In this document: one piece after another, positions 1-8,694 of the stretch
Position numbering within the stretch: position 1 is the stretch's first letter
How the letters are laid out: each line of letters starts with the position of its first letter
NCBI GenBank assembly: GCA_038211295.1
Contig: JBBQVS010000012.1
Span: 1 to 64,000, forward strand
Source: JBBQVS01 sp038211295
GTDB taxonomy: Bacteria > Chloroflexota > Ktedonobacteria > Ktedonobacterales > Ktedonobacteraceae
Direction: 5' to 3'
DNA: 64,000 nt
Notes under the pieces: model-generated
The model's database searches: none
What the model was told of the DNA's origin: nothing
The model's input: the letters and a program-made list of their open reading frames with translations, nothing else
Position numbers and translations under genes: made by a program

Positions 1-682
1 TGCTCATACTGACCTGAATTCCTCGCTGATGTAACATTTCTTGATAGCCCTTGCTTGCATATTCGCTTCCTCGATCAGAATGATGGATTAGGCCAGCTTC
101 AGGAGCACGCTGCAAAAGTGCCATCTGAAGTGCTTGTTTGACCAATGAGGCATCATGTTCTTTTCCCATTGCCCAACCAATGATTTTGCGTGAATACGCA
201 TCCATCACTCCGGCCAGGTACAACCACCCCTCAGAAGTGGCAACAAAGGTCATATCGGTCATCCATTTTTGATTAGGAGCCTCTGCCGTAAAATCCCGTT
301 TCAGCAGGTTAGGAGCCAGTGGAAATGGATGAGTACTGTCTGTTTTTTGTGCTTTCCGCCTCCTTCTCCGAGCGGTAATGTGCTGTTGTTGCATCAAGCG
401 CACAATTCGCTTTCTTCCACACTGAATGCCTTGTTCTTTCAGCTCGGCATGAATGCGAGGACTGCCATAGACACCCTTAGTATCCTGAAACGCATTTTCA
501 ATACGCTCGGTGAGTTGGAGATCACCCAGCTTTCTCTGGCACACGCCTCTTTTTCGCCAATTGAAGTATCCATTTTCTGACACTTCAAGCACACTGCACA
601 TGCGCGTAATTGAAAAAAGAGAGCGATGAGCGTGAATAAAGGCGAACTTTACCGCTGGGGTTGCGTGAAAATGCTCATGGCT
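1..682 (-). CDS. IS3-family transposase OrfB (DDE integrase core), 3' end off the window
   Basis: Catalyses cut and rejoining of the IS DNA. The frame is open from the frameshift site near 682 to the window edge. An HTH_21-like segment (WRKRG, then YGSPRIHAEL) is followed by the rve integrase core: WMTDMTF supplies the first catalytic Asp and HHSDRGSEY the second, while the final Glu would lie beyond position 1. OrfB has no convincing start of its own; the first in-frame ATG, at 601, is far inside the conserved region. It is therefore probably made as an OrfAB fusion by -1 frameshifting on the A-run of orfA (positions 688-682). No stop codon breaks the visible part, so the element may be active. 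Confidence 0.9.
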
Positions 683-945
683 TTTTTTAGGATTTCCCTT
701 TCTTGGCGCAGTATCTCATTTTCACGCCGTAAGTGTTTGATTTCTTCTTCCATTGTCGTCTGGTGCCCTTTTCCCGGAAACGCTTCTTGCCCATGTTCCC
801 CAAATTCTTGGCACCATTTACTCAGCGCACTGTCAGAAATGCCGAGCTCTCTGGCAATTTGTGTTTTGTTCTTCCCGCTACTTTCAAACAACTGAACGGC
901 CTGTTGCTTGAATTCTTTGGTGTAGGTTGGTTGAGATTTGCCCAT
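649..945 (-). CDS. IS3-family transposase OrfA (HTH_Tnp_1)
   Basis: Small DNA-binding subunit of the IS3 transposase, about 98 residues. The helix-turn-helix (YTKEFKQQAVQLFE, then IARELGISDSALSKW) fills the first half. A leucine-zipper-like segment (EEEIKHLRRENEILRQERE) follows and normally mediates OrfA/OrfAB association. The ATG at 945 is preferred over the one at 972 because an AGGAGG lies just upstream of it. The end of the gene carries a slippery A-AAA-AAA in the reading frame (CTA AAA AAA GCC), from which a -1 shift enters orfB. Confidence 0.92.
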   Translation of the reverse strand: MGKSQPTYTKEFKQQAVQLFESSGKNKTQIARELGISDSALSKWCQEFGEHGQEAFPGKGHQTTMEEEIKHLRRENEILRQEREILKKAMSIFTQPQR

Positions 946-1011
946 CGAATCCTCCTGATTCCATTGTACCAAATTTCTCTTCTCCTACTCCCCAAAAGCG
1001 GGTCAAGGTCA

Positions 1012-1873
1012 AATTGGAGAACTCGCAGCACAAGGGTGGACAGATAGGGCTATTGCGAATGAACTAGAGGGATATATATCGCGCACAGCTCGGTTTGGTG
1101 AACGATACTTAACAAAAGACACCATCGCGGCTATTCGACGCTCCTGGTTTCCACGAGAGTTTGCTCCTGATTCCGGTCATGGCACAATAGATACTCCATC
1201 GGGTGAACTGGTTGAAGGAAAGCATCAGGCAGCTTGGTCGTATGAACTGTGGCAACGCATGGTTGAAGTCAAGGCGAGTCAATACCGTCGTCCGACAAAA
1301 GAGGCGCAGAAACGACCTCATGAGTTTAGCCGTGTTATTGTGTGTGCTGGCTGCTTGCGTTCTTTGCGTGTGACATTTGGTAATGTGAATAAAAACTTTC
1401 TTCCCTATTACAGAGACACCAGTGTTGAGCGTAAGCTACCTTGCTCTGTTGCGGAAGCTGGGTACTACTCTGTACGAAGTAGTCTCGTCGTGATGCAATT
1501 TGGGGAAATACTGAGAAGTTTCGAGTTGCCGCTTACCTGGCGTGAAGCGATTGTAGAGCGCTGTCAAACTATGAACACTGGGCAAGATGATGAACAAGAG
1601 CGTATACGTCGTCGTCGGGCTGATTTGGATGGCGAACAAAAACGACTGATAACGGCGTTCACTAAAGTCTACATCACTGAACAGATCATTGATGAGGAAA
1701 TGGAGCGTGTTCGCGCCGAACTGTTCTCCCTTCCGCTTCCTACAGAGCAAGATACTAAGAAAACTACGCAAGAGGCTCTCTCAGCTGGCGAAACGTTAGA
1801 ACGGGCCTCGTACAGGAGTCCTTCCTGCTCTCGCTCTTGGTTTAGAAGCTACTTCTATGTGGGAACAACGTGA
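1012..1873 (+). pseudogene. Large serine recombinase, 3' fragment interrupted by the IS3 element
   Basis: Translation in frame from 1012 gives a sequence starting IGELAAQGWTDRAIANEL that lacks the N-terminal resolvase domain and its catalytic Ser. What remains resembles the Recombinase domain (LTKDTIAAIRR, W..ELW), a zinc ribbon (CAGCLRSLRV with a later Cys near KLPC) and a C-terminal coiled coil rich in Glu and Arg. The break coincides with the IS3 end, so insertion inactivated the gene. The last roughly 25 residues look unlike the family; an alternative frame (+1) stays open to a TAA at 1962, so a frameshift near 1800 is also possible. The first in-frame ATG of the remnant is at 1259. Confidence 0.82.
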
Positions 1874-1967
1874 TGGTGGGTTATGGTTGCATGAAGGCTA
1901 CTGGCCTCCGAAACTCAATAGATCGAAACCAAATTTACCGTCACAATCACCAGGTCTCACATAAAAA

Positions 1968-2012
1968 TGAGTACATTGCCTAGACGACTCATCTTGTCTA
2001 AGCAATGTACTC
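1968..2012 (-). terminator. Rho-independent terminator after tRNA-Asp
   Basis: An 18-nt inverted repeat (1968-1985 with 1995-2012, one unpaired position) is followed on the minus strand by TTTTTAT. It lies directly downstream of the tRNA-Asp gene and probably ends that transcript. Confidence 0.75.
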
Positions 2013-2024
2013 ACCTTCTTGGAA

Positions 2025-2098
2025 CGGAATCGACGGGATTCGAACCCGCGATCTTCTGCGTGACAGGCAGACATGTTAGGCCACTACACCACGACTCC
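2025..2098 (-). tRNA. tRNA-Asp (anticodon GTC)
   Basis: A cloverleaf is readable on the minus strand. The acceptor GGAGTCG (2098-2092) pairs with CGATTCC (2032-2026), with one G-T pair. The anticodon arm is CTGC-CTGTCAC-GCAG with GTC in the middle of the loop, and the T arm contains GGTTCGAATCC. The discriminator base is G, and CCA is not encoded. The neighbouring recombinase remnant suggests past integration nearby. Confidence 0.94.
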
Positions 2099-2318
2099 TG
2101 AGTTGAGCTTCACGCGTTAGAGTTCTTTGCAGTTCCCTTTGCGTGATTACGATAATACCAGAGTGCTAGCTCGTTGTCAAGCGTTTTTTTGCGCGAATTT
2201 GTTTTCTCTTCCTTTTTTTCCTCAAACTTGCTAGGATGCATACCACTATCACTTGTGAGTATACTAGGGAGATACAAATTGTGTGCCTCTGCTGAGTCTA
2301 ATAGAAAGGTTTCTTGCT

Positions 2319-3131
2319 ATGAGTGAAGAAGATATTGTTCAGGCGACTCCTATTCCTCGTACCCGCGAAAGTCTTGCTGCTGACCTGCAAAACCTGGGCG
2401 TTACGGCAGGTACGACTCTGCTTGTACACTCGTCTCTCCGCTCTCTCGGCTGGGTAAGCGGCGGCCCTGTCGCGGTGGTGCAAGCGTTGATGGATGTTGT
2501 AACACCGACAGGTACACTGGTTGTACCAACACATACAAGCGGCAATTCTGATCCTGCGAAGTGGGAAAACCCACCGGTTCCACGGGCGTGGTGGTCGGTC
2601 ATCTATGAAACCATGCCTGCGTTTGACCCGTTGACCTCTCCTACCTACGGCATGGGCAAGATTGTCGAGACGTTTCGTACCTGGCCCACTGTTATGAGAA
2701 GCAACCATCCAGCCGACTCGTTCGCGGCCTGGGGCCGTCACGCCGAGTACATCACTGCCCATCATAACCTTGAGTACGGGTTGGGCGAAGGCTCCCCGCT
2801 TGCTCGCCTCTATGACGTAGACGCCTGGGTACTTTTACTGGGGGTAGGGTACAACAGAAATACCTCGTTTCATCTCGCCGAGTACCGTATTCCCCATACC
2901 GCACAAACTACTCTGGGCGCATCCATTATGGAGCAGGGCGAACGTGTGTGGCGTCAGTACCGTGATATAGAAATCAACTCCGACATTTTTGCGGATATTG
3001 GTGACGCTTTCGAGCAAGATACACGGCTCGTCAAGCTAGGACGGGTTGGTTCCGCCGAAGCACGCCTCTTTCCACAACGGCTGGCCGTAGATTTCGCCGA
3101 AAAGTGGCTGACACAAAATGGGAAGCACTGA
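2319..3131 (+). CDS. AAC(3)-family aminoglycoside N-acetyltransferase-like protein
   Basis: Member of the AAC(3)/YokD acetyl-CoA-dependent acetyltransferase family, about 270 residues, the usual family size. Family features are TTLLVHSSLRSLGWV near the N-terminus, GTLVVPTHTSG, RSNHPADSFAAWG and LLLGVGYNRNTSFHLAEYR with its conserved His. The family acetylates the 3-amino group of deoxystreptamine antibiotics, but many environmental members have unknown substrates, so resistance is only a possibility. The ATG at 2319 is preferred because AGAAAGG precedes it; an in-frame GTG at 2283 would add 12 residues. A TATACT at 2260-2265 may be its -10 box. It stands alone after the tRNA and is followed on the same strand by a CitE-like gene. 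Confidence 0.88.
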   Translation: MSEEDIVQATPIPRTRESLAADLQNLGVTAGTTLLVHSSLRSLGWVSGGPVAVVQALMDVVTPTGTLVVPTHTSGNSDPAKWENPPVPRAWWSVIYETMPAFDPLTSPTYGMGKIVETFRTWPTVMRSNHPADSFAAWGRHAEYITAHHNLEYGLGEGSPLARLYDVDAWVLLLGVGYNRNTSFHLAEYRIPHTAQTTLGASIMEQGERVWRQYRDIEINSDIFADIGDAFEQDTRLVKLGRVGSAEARLFPQRLAVDFAEKWLTQNGKH

Positions 3132-3197
3132 TACAGTGTACTGCTTTTGGTATCTATAGCAATCATAGTAAAGCTACAAAAAGAAAGAGAATAAGCG

Positions 3198-4151
3198 ATG
3201 AGTAGCCTGAATAACGGAAATATGCTTCCACCAAAGGCGCAAATGGTGATGGCGCGGGATTTTGTTATTCGCCGCTCGGAACTCACGGTGCCGGGCCACA
3301 ATCTCAAGATGATGGCGAAGGCAGCGGCTTCATCTGCCGACCAGGTAATGTTTGATTTGGAAGACGCGTGCGCGGTTTCACAAAAGGTCGAAGCACGTCA
3401 GACCGTTATTGAGGCACTGAAGACGCTGGACTTTGGCGGTAAAATTCGAGCGTTCCGTCCTAACAATATTCGTACAAAGTTCTTTTATCGCGACCTGATC
3501 GAGGTCGTCGAGGCGGCGGGCGAGAAGATCGATGTAGTTGTAATCCCTAAATGTTATGGGCCTGAAGATATTCTTTTTGTTGACCGCTTGCTCTCGCAGA
3601 TCGAAGAGAACATGGAGTTTGAACGTGGACGCATCAAGCTAGAAGTTCTGATAGAGTCGGCTGACGCGGTACTGCACGCGGAACAGATCGCGAAATGTAC
3701 GCCGCGCGTGGGCGGGCTAATTTTTGGTATAGTGGATTTCGCGGGTGATATTGGGGCGCAGGAACTTGGAAGCGAGCAGTTTTTTTACTATAATTACGCG
3801 AAAGCAAAGACGGTTATCGCAGCAAGGGCAGCAGGGGTGACGGTTGTGGATGGTGTGACGCTCGCGATCAGGGATAACGAAGCGTGTCTGCGTGACGCGC
3901 GGATGGCGGCACGTATGGGCTTTGATGGCAAATGGGCGATTCATCCCGCGCAGCTTGCCAGTATTCACGAGGCGTTTACTCCTACAGAAGTGGAGATTGC
4001 GAAGGCAAAACATATCATTGGCGAGTATGAGAAGGCCGACATACAGGGCGGTCTAGGAGCGATTGTGATTGATGACCAGATGATTGATGCCGCGGTTTTG
4101 CGTGTGGAATGGAAAAAGGTAGCTATCGCGCAAAAAACGGGTCTACTTTAG
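3198..4151 (+). CDS. HpcH/HpaI aldolase / citrate lyase beta-subunit (CitE)-like protein
   Basis: TIM-barrel C-C lyase of the CitE/malyl-CoA lyase type, 317 residues. Typical motifs are RRSELTVPGHNLKMM near the N-terminus, VMFDLEDACAVSQK (metal and acid residues), VVVIPKC, LEVLIESADAV and WAIHPAQLASIHEAF near the end. Such enzymes cleave or form beta-hydroxyacyl-CoA esters (malyl-CoA, methylmalyl-CoA, citramalyl-CoA) with Mg2+; which substrate applies cannot be read from the sequence. No CitF/CitD genes are nearby, so a role in citrate lyase itself is unlikely. It follows the AAC(3)-like gene by 66 bases and may share its transcript. Confidence 0.88.
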   Translation: MSSLNNGNMLPPKAQMVMARDFVIRRSELTVPGHNLKMMAKAAASSADQVMFDLEDACAVSQKVEARQTVIEALKTLDFGGKIRAFRPNNIRTKFFYRDLIEVVEAAGEKIDVVVIPKCYGPEDILFVDRLLSQIEENMEFERGRIKLEVLIESADAVLHAEQIAKCTPRVGGLIFGIVDFAGDIGAQELGSEQFFYYNYAKAKTVIAARAAGVTVVDGVTLAIRDNEACLRDARMAARMGFDGKWAIHPAQLASIHEAFTPTEVEIAKAKHIIGEYEKADIQGGLGAIVIDDQMIDAAVLRVEWKKVAIAQKTGLL

Positions 4152-4176
4152 TGCGAGCGAAATATATCACTATGTC

Positions 4177-4827
4177 TCACGGAAGTGTATAGAGCGTTTG
4201 CACACCTTCGCTGATAAGTAAAACGCCCAGACCTATGAGTAGTATACCGCTTGCGATGAGGATGGCTTGATACGTTTTGCCCTGTAGCCATTTGCGGCTG
4301 CGGCTGACAAGAAAGGCTATCAAGAGTTTTGAGCCGACGAGCAGTGTGTAGAAGCTAATGAGGAAAACAACCGCGCTGCCTACGCCACTTTCCCGCACAA
4401 TTCGTAATAAAAGTTGTGCGCCAACGGTTCCCCAGAAGAGGTAGGGGTGTGGATTGAGGGCGTTGGTCAGGGCGGCACGCCAGAGGAGAGCTAAGGTACT
4501 TGCCTCTTGTCCGTGCTCGTCCAATTGTTTTTCCTGTGACTCGTCTGATTGCTTCCCCGTGCCATGCACGGTCTCGACACCGAGATAGATCACGAACAGG
4601 CCACCGATGATACCGAGCCAGCCAAAGAGTGTGTGGGGTAAGCGACTGATAAGCAGTACAGTGAGTAGGACAACTGGCAGATCGCTAAGGAGTGGCGCGA
4701 GGGCAATCAAGTTGCCCGCACGCCACCCGCGTTTGAGGGTCTGAGTGATGACGAGTCCGAGAAGAGGGCCGGGACTACTGCCTGCCGCGAAACCATAAGA
4801 GATGCCCAGAAGTAGTGCTGTTATCAT
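4177..4827 (-). CDS. LysE/RhtB-family amino-acid exporter
   Basis: Integral membrane exporter of about 216 residues with the six hydrophobic segments expected for LysE/RhtB. The N-terminal hallmark is GISYGFAAGSSPGPLLGLVI. A charged loop (HGTGKQSDESQEKQLDEHGQ) follows the third segment and ALTNALNPHPYLFW is the typical fourth-segment entry. The family exports amino acids or derivatives by proton exchange; the substrate is not evident. The ATG at 4827 is chosen because GGAGGGG lies seven bases upstream; an ATG at 4845 is also in frame. It starts 28 bases after the stop of the dienelactone hydrolase gene on the same strand, so the two are probably co-transcribed. Confidence 0.88.
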   Translation of the reverse strand: MITALLLGISYGFAAGSSPGPLLGLVITQTLKRGWRAGNLIALAPLLSDLPVVLLTVLLISRLPHTLFGWLGIIGGLFVIYLGVETVHGTGKQSDESQEKQLDEHGQEASTLALLWRAALTNALNPHPYLFWGTVGAQLLLRIVRESGVGSAVVFLISFYTLLVGSKLLIAFLVSRSRKWLQGKTYQAILIASGILLIGLGVLLISEGVQTLYTLP

Positions 4828-4854
4828 TCCCGTCCCCTCCGACATAAAGCCTAA

Positions 4855-5550
4855 CTAACGAAGATGCTCCTTCAAGAAATTGATTGCCAGAGGCCATGCC
4901 TCAGATGCTGCCTTCTCGTTGCCCATACCGTGTACAGGATTGATGAAAGCATGTCCTGCATCATAAACCTTGATGGTAATATCTTTGCCGACATCTTTAT
5001 ATGTCTGCTCGATTTTTTGTCTCTGCTCAGCTGATACGCTGTTGTCCTGACTTCCATAAACCGCAAGCACAGGGGCGTTGATTTTCGCCACTTCTTCAGG
5101 AGTTGGGTCGTAGCCCGCGCCGTAAAAGGGGACAATCGCGCCCAGGTCTGTGTAGCGTGAGGCGACGGTGTACGCCATAAAGCCGCCAATGCAAAAGCCC
5201 ATGAGACCAAGTTTTTTTGGTTCTACATTTGGCATGGCTTTAACTGTGTCGAGCGCACCAATAATCTCGTTTGCCGCAGCATCGACATTCCCTCTAATCA
5301 TCATAATCATGCGTTGTGCATCGTCTGGCTCGGTTGCGACTTTGCCGTGGTAAAGGTCAGGCACCGCGACGACAAAGCCCTGGGCCGCGAGTTTCTGGGC
5401 GAGGTCGAGAACGTGTGGCTCAATGCCCCACCATTCCTGAATGAGAACAAGGCCAGGATGCTGGTTATTATCGTCGGGCTGGGCCACAAACGCGTAGGCA
5501 CCATCGCCGTTTACCTGTAAATCAACCTTCGATGTACGAACTACTGACAT
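4855..5550 (-). CDS. Dienelactone hydrolase family protein
   Basis: Alpha/beta hydrolase of the dienelactone hydrolase family, about 231 residues. GLVLIQEWWGIEPHVLDLAQKLA is the family start, GLMGFCIGGFMAY carries the nucleophilic Cys, ALDTV and VLAVYGSQDNSV lead to the acid, and YDAGHAFINP contains the catalytic His. The classic enzyme opens dienelactone in chlorocatechol breakdown, but no catabolic genes are nearby, so the substrate is open. The start at 5550 has AAGGAG ten bases upstream; a longer reading from 5619 is in frame but lacks such a site. Upstream gene of a likely pair with the LysE exporter. Confidence 0.88.
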   Translation of the reverse strand: MSVVRTSKVDLQVNGDGAYAFVAQPDDNNQHPGLVLIQEWWGIEPHVLDLAQKLAAQGFVVAVPDLYHGKVATEPDDAQRMIMMIRGNVDAAANEIIGALDTVKAMPNVEPKKLGLMGFCIGGFMAYTVASRYTDLGAIVPFYGAGYDPTPEEVAKINAPVLAVYGSQDNSVSAEQRQKIEQTYKDVGKDITIKVYDAGHAFINPVHGMGNEKAASEAWPLAINFLKEHLR

Positions 5551-5663
5551 ATTTTCTATGCTCCTTACAGTAAACTCAACTGTTTGTGTTACGAAAGCAA
5601 CATCCGCATTATATCTCATGAGACTTTCTACCGTTCAGAGGAGGGTGTCTCAGAAGCACAAAA

Positions 5664-5701
5664 AAGAGAGACGAACGGGTGTATACCCGCGCGTCTCTCT
5701 T
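5664..5701 (-). terminator. Hairpin terminator after the propeller/ASH gene
   Basis: A 10-nt perfect inverted repeat (5664-5673 with 5692-5701), extended by an inner ACGGGT/ACCCG stem, is followed on the minus strand by six T. It lies just past the stop of the gene at 5725. Confidence 0.75.
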
Positions 5702-5724
5702 ACTAGAGGTGGAGTAGAAACTGT

Positions 5725-8409
5725 TTAGCTTCCGCTTCCGCTAAAGCTTACATTGATCACGCCACGGCCATCATCAGCGTTCAAGCTCCAGCCATCTTTA
5801 ACTCTGGCTTTCGATGTTGGTGTAAAGGTTACGGTCTCTGTAACCTGCTGACCGGCGGCAATCGTTGTGCCTTCCGCGAGCGATGAGGTCGCGGCGAAGC
5901 CGAAGCCTCCGATAGGCGGCTTAGAGCGGGTAATCGTGAGTGGACTACCCCCTACATTCGAGACTACGAAGGTCATTGTCGCCGTTGTTCCCACTGGTAC
6001 CACGCCAAACTTTATCTGTCGTGGCGTGACAACCAGCTTGGAGCGTGCCGTACCGGAGCCAGTGAGTGGAAGTGTCAGCGTTCCTGCGGTACTCACGACG
6101 GTGATGGAGCTGTTATAGGTGATGGCTTTTGTAGGTGCGAAGCCTACCGTGACAGTGAAGTTGCCATTTGGCGGTACGACCAGGCTACCCGTTGGCTGAC
6201 CTGAGATCGAGAACGGGCTGTTTGGTGTACTAACGCTTGATACCGTTAAACTTGCGGCACCCACATTAGTAAAGGTCGCCGATGTGGTGGTGGCAGGGTT
6301 GCCATCCTCTACCGCTCCGAAGTCTATGCTATTTGGGAAGGCATCCAGTTGTGCATTTGTAGACACTGCGTTGCCGGACAAGCCGAAGGGGAGTGTTCCC
6401 TTTGAAGTTGTCAGGCTAAGTGTAGACGAGACCAGGCCAGGGGCGGTTGGGGTAAATGTAACTGGTATCTGGATAGTCGAGCCAGCCGCCAATGTTGCTG
6501 GCAATGCAGGCGTTGTTGTACCAATCTTGAAGGCCGCATTCGAGCTTGTGATGCCAGTGATTGTCACACTGGTACTGGCGGTCAACGTTTCCGTTTTTGT
6601 TGCACTGCTGCCTACTGTTACTGTCCCCATATCGAGTGGGGAGCCACTGAGAACGTTGTTGACGGGTGAGCCAAAGCTCATAATGTGTCCATCGCGTGTT
6701 CCCACGAAAACGTGGTTGTTGTAAACGCCAGGAGGGGTAAACTTATTTGTGGTGCCGATAGGTGTGTTATAGATCATCTGCATGGTGCCACCCGATGGTA
6801 GCGCGTTATATGCACGGAGCTGTCCGCCAACACCGGACATATCAGGTTCCCACATGGTCCAGACGACACCAGAGTTGGCTGTTACCCCATCTGAGGTAAT
6901 GACCGGAGAGCTGGAGCCGAAGCCAAAAGTGTCGGACGAAGTGCCTTTTGCAATGAGTGTTGGCTTGCCAGTACCATCCAAGCCATACTGGTAGGCTTTG
7001 AGTCTACCACTGCCTTTGCCGCCCTGCGCGGTTGTTGTGTAGATGTAGCCACCGTTACCGCCCCAGACAGCGGGGGTGCTCCATAGACCTCCATTTGGGC
7101 CGATGCGATTGATTACATTGTCTGGCCCGGTTGCTCCCGCGCGACCACCCATGTTGTCGGCGTTGAGCATGTAGATGTAGCCACTTTTGCCATCTGCAAT
7201 CATCAAGTGTGGATAGGTTGCTGTCCCAAAGTATGGCTGAGGCAAGCCAACGGGGCCGCCAGAACCAAAGTCCGAGTCATTGAGGTTGAGTGAGTCAGCG
7301 TCATAGGGCGAGAAGAAATCCGTATTTTTGAGTGTGCCATTGGGTTGCACTGTCAAGCGAACAGCGGATTGACCCAGGTTTGTTGAGCCAACGGTTCCCG
7401 CGATACCATTTGCGGGCGGCACACCATTCGAGGTGGAGAAGACAATCTGCCCATTGCCGTCGGAGACCAGGCCACCGCCGGATTGCCAGATGCCAGCACC
7501 ACGTGCCATAGGATCAGCTGTTCCGGCCTCATCCGTCCAGAGCGTTGCGATATGGCCTGTCGTTGCGACACCGACAACCCAGCCTTCATATGGCTTGCGG
7601 TCACAATGTCCACCAAAAGCTGCGTAAACAACGCCATTCATCAGCAGAAGGGCGGGGCGTTGCAGTTCATAAACAGCATTAAATGTATGGTCGGGAGCAT
7701 TGGAAGCCGCGCCTGTGATGGCAACAGGAAAGCCTGTCTTGTCTTGTCCTGTCGCCATGTCAATAGCGTGCATATAATAATTTGTGACGCCGCCAACGAT
7801 GGCGACACTGGTGAGATAAGCAACATTATTGGTTGCGTCCACTGCTGGTGTGCTTGTAACACCAATCGAAGGATTGATGTCAGCACATGTTACAACTGAT
7901 GGGTTAAAGGGTGTCCCAAGATTGCGCGTCCAGGTTTTTGTGCCTGTTGCGGCATCGATGCCATAAATGTTATTGGTCTCTGTTGCAACTAATAAAGTTT
8001 TATTGACTACTATTGGGGTTGCATATATTTGTCCATCGACGGTTGTATCGAACTGCTTGCCGAAGTTGCCGCCCCCAACCTGTGCGGGTGAGAGATTGGG
8101 TTGGTCACTATACCAACTATCGCGCAACTGTTGTGGTGTGGCTACCGTCGTAACAGCTTTAGCCGCGTGAGTAAAATGAAAGACGCCACCAATCAACACC
8201 GAAACCGATGTGAGGATGAGCAAGGCTACTGTCCCTAACCGCCACCAACGCCTACTGACCTGTTGAATCAAGAGTGTACCTGTCTTTCTAAAATTGCAGA
8301 GTGTCTCTCTACCGTTTTTTACACTACGATTTACGCTTTTCGTACTCCTACTGAACGGTGCAGGAGAAGTGATTTGGTCGCTGAGTTTTTTGTTCATACA
8401 TGCATACAT
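5725..8409 (-). CDS. Membrane-anchored PQQ-like beta-propeller protein with ASH/HYDIN-type repeats
   Basis: Large surface or secreted protein of 894 residues, not assignable to a known enzyme. About residues 53-75 form one hydrophobic segment (signal peptide or anchor). PQQ/pyrrolo-quinoline-type propeller repeats follow over roughly residues 90-570 (GQIYATPIVVNKTLLVATETNNIYGIDA, GYIYMLNADN, HVFVGTRDGHIMSF). The C-terminal third has three copies of an immunoglobulin-like choice-of-anchor-D/ASH module (LDMGTVTVGSSATKTETL, IDFGAVEDGNPATTTSA, IKFGVVPVGTTATMTFV). No metal or PQQ-ligand set is obvious, so a binding or scaffold role is as likely as catalysis. A terminator follows. An alternative start lies four codons downstream, and neither has a clear ribosome binding site. 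Confidence 0.82.
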   Translation of the reverse strand: MYACMNKKLSDQITSPAPFSRSTKSVNRSVKNGRETLCNFRKTGTLLIQQVSRRWWRLGTVALLILTSVSVLIGGVFHFTHAAKAVTTVATPQQLRDSWYSDQPNLSPAQVGGGNFGKQFDTTVDGQIYATPIVVNKTLLVATETNNIYGIDAATGTKTWTRNLGTPFNPSVVTCADINPSIGVTSTPAVDATNNVAYLTSVAIVGGVTNYYMHAIDMATGQDKTGFPVAITGAASNAPDHTFNAVYELQRPALLLMNGVVYAAFGGHCDRKPYEGWVVGVATTGHIATLWTDEAGTADPMARGAGIWQSGGGLVSDGNGQIVFSTSNGVPPANGIAGTVGSTNLGQSAVRLTVQPNGTLKNTDFFSPYDADSLNLNDSDFGSGGPVGLPQPYFGTATYPHLMIADGKSGYIYMLNADNMGGRAGATGPDNVINRIGPNGGLWSTPAVWGGNGGYIYTTTAQGGKGSGRLKAYQYGLDGTGKPTLIAKGTSSDTFGFGSSSPVITSDGVTANSGVVWTMWEPDMSGVGGQLRAYNALPSGGTMQMIYNTPIGTTNKFTPPGVYNNHVFVGTRDGHIMSFGSPVNNVLSGSPLDMGTVTVGSSATKTETLTASTSVTITGITSSNAAFKIGTTTPALPATLAAGSTIQIPVTFTPTAPGLVSSTLSLTTSKGTLPFGLSGNAVSTNAQLDAFPNSIDFGAVEDGNPATTTSATFTNVGAASLTVSSVSTPNSPFSISGQPTGSLVVPPNGNFTVTVGFAPTKAITYNSSITVVSTAGTLTLPLTGSGTARSKLVVTPRQIKFGVVPVGTTATMTFVVSNVGGSPLTITRSKPPIGGFGFAATSSLAEGTTIAAGQQVTETVTFTPTSKARVKDGWSLNADDGRGVINVSFSGSGS

Positions 8410-8530
8410 AGAGATATAGTGAAGTATGCGGTAGGACGTCTCGTGATTTCTCCATACACATAGAGTGTTTTGAATGTTACCTTCATTGTTATATCAAATA
8501 CAAGTTAAGAAAAAAAGGAGATGCGGTTGA

Positions 8531-8547
8531 GAAACGGTAACGGTTTC
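8531..8547. promoter_or_regulatory. Possible LacI/GalR-like operator
   Basis: GAAACGGTAACGGTTTC forms inverted GAAAC/GTTTC half-sites in the divergent region between the propeller/ASH gene and the PadR gene. It resembles LacI-family operators only in general form, and no LacI-type gene is in the window. Confidence 0.25.
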
Positions 8548-8630
8548 TGATGCTAGGTGTAGTTTTGTGACCTTCTGTAGCTACTACCTGCTGCTATATA
8601 TGTAGACGCTTGACTTGTGAAAACATCCTC

Positions 8631-8675
8631 TTGACAAAACTTTTGTCTTGTGATAAAAATATGTCACACAGACAT
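8631..8675 (+). promoter_or_regulatory. Promoter of the padR-MFS-ABC locus with an overlapping operator candidate
   Basis: TTGACA at 8631-8636 is followed after 17 bases by TAAAAA at 8654-8659. Just downstream, covering the expected transcription start, is the inverted repeat ATGTC-acaca-GACAT (8661-8675). ATGT/ACAT half-sites are characteristic of PadR regulators, so autorepression by the PadR protein encoded 20 bases further on is the natural reading. Confidence 0.65.
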
Positions 8676-8694
8676 GTCATGAAGACCTATCTAT

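Larger units (their letters stand above)
1..1011 (-). mobile_element. IS3-family insertion sequence, partial (one end off the window)
   Basis: Contains orfA and orfB of an IS3-family element read on the minus strand. The orfA-proximal end is probably near 1011, where the minus strand starts TGACCTTGACCC, consistent with the TG start usual for IS3-family terminal repeats. Immediately outside it a serine recombinase reading frame begins without a start codon, so the element appears to have interrupted that gene. The other end lies before position 1, so the terminal inverted repeats and target duplication cannot be compared here. Confidence 0.85.

Noticed and set aside
2319..3131. Acquired aminoglycoside resistance gene
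   Set aside because: AAC(3)-family fold is clear, but there is no flanking IS pair, integron site or compositional break tight around it; it may be a housekeeping acetyltransferase, so a resistance claim is not made.
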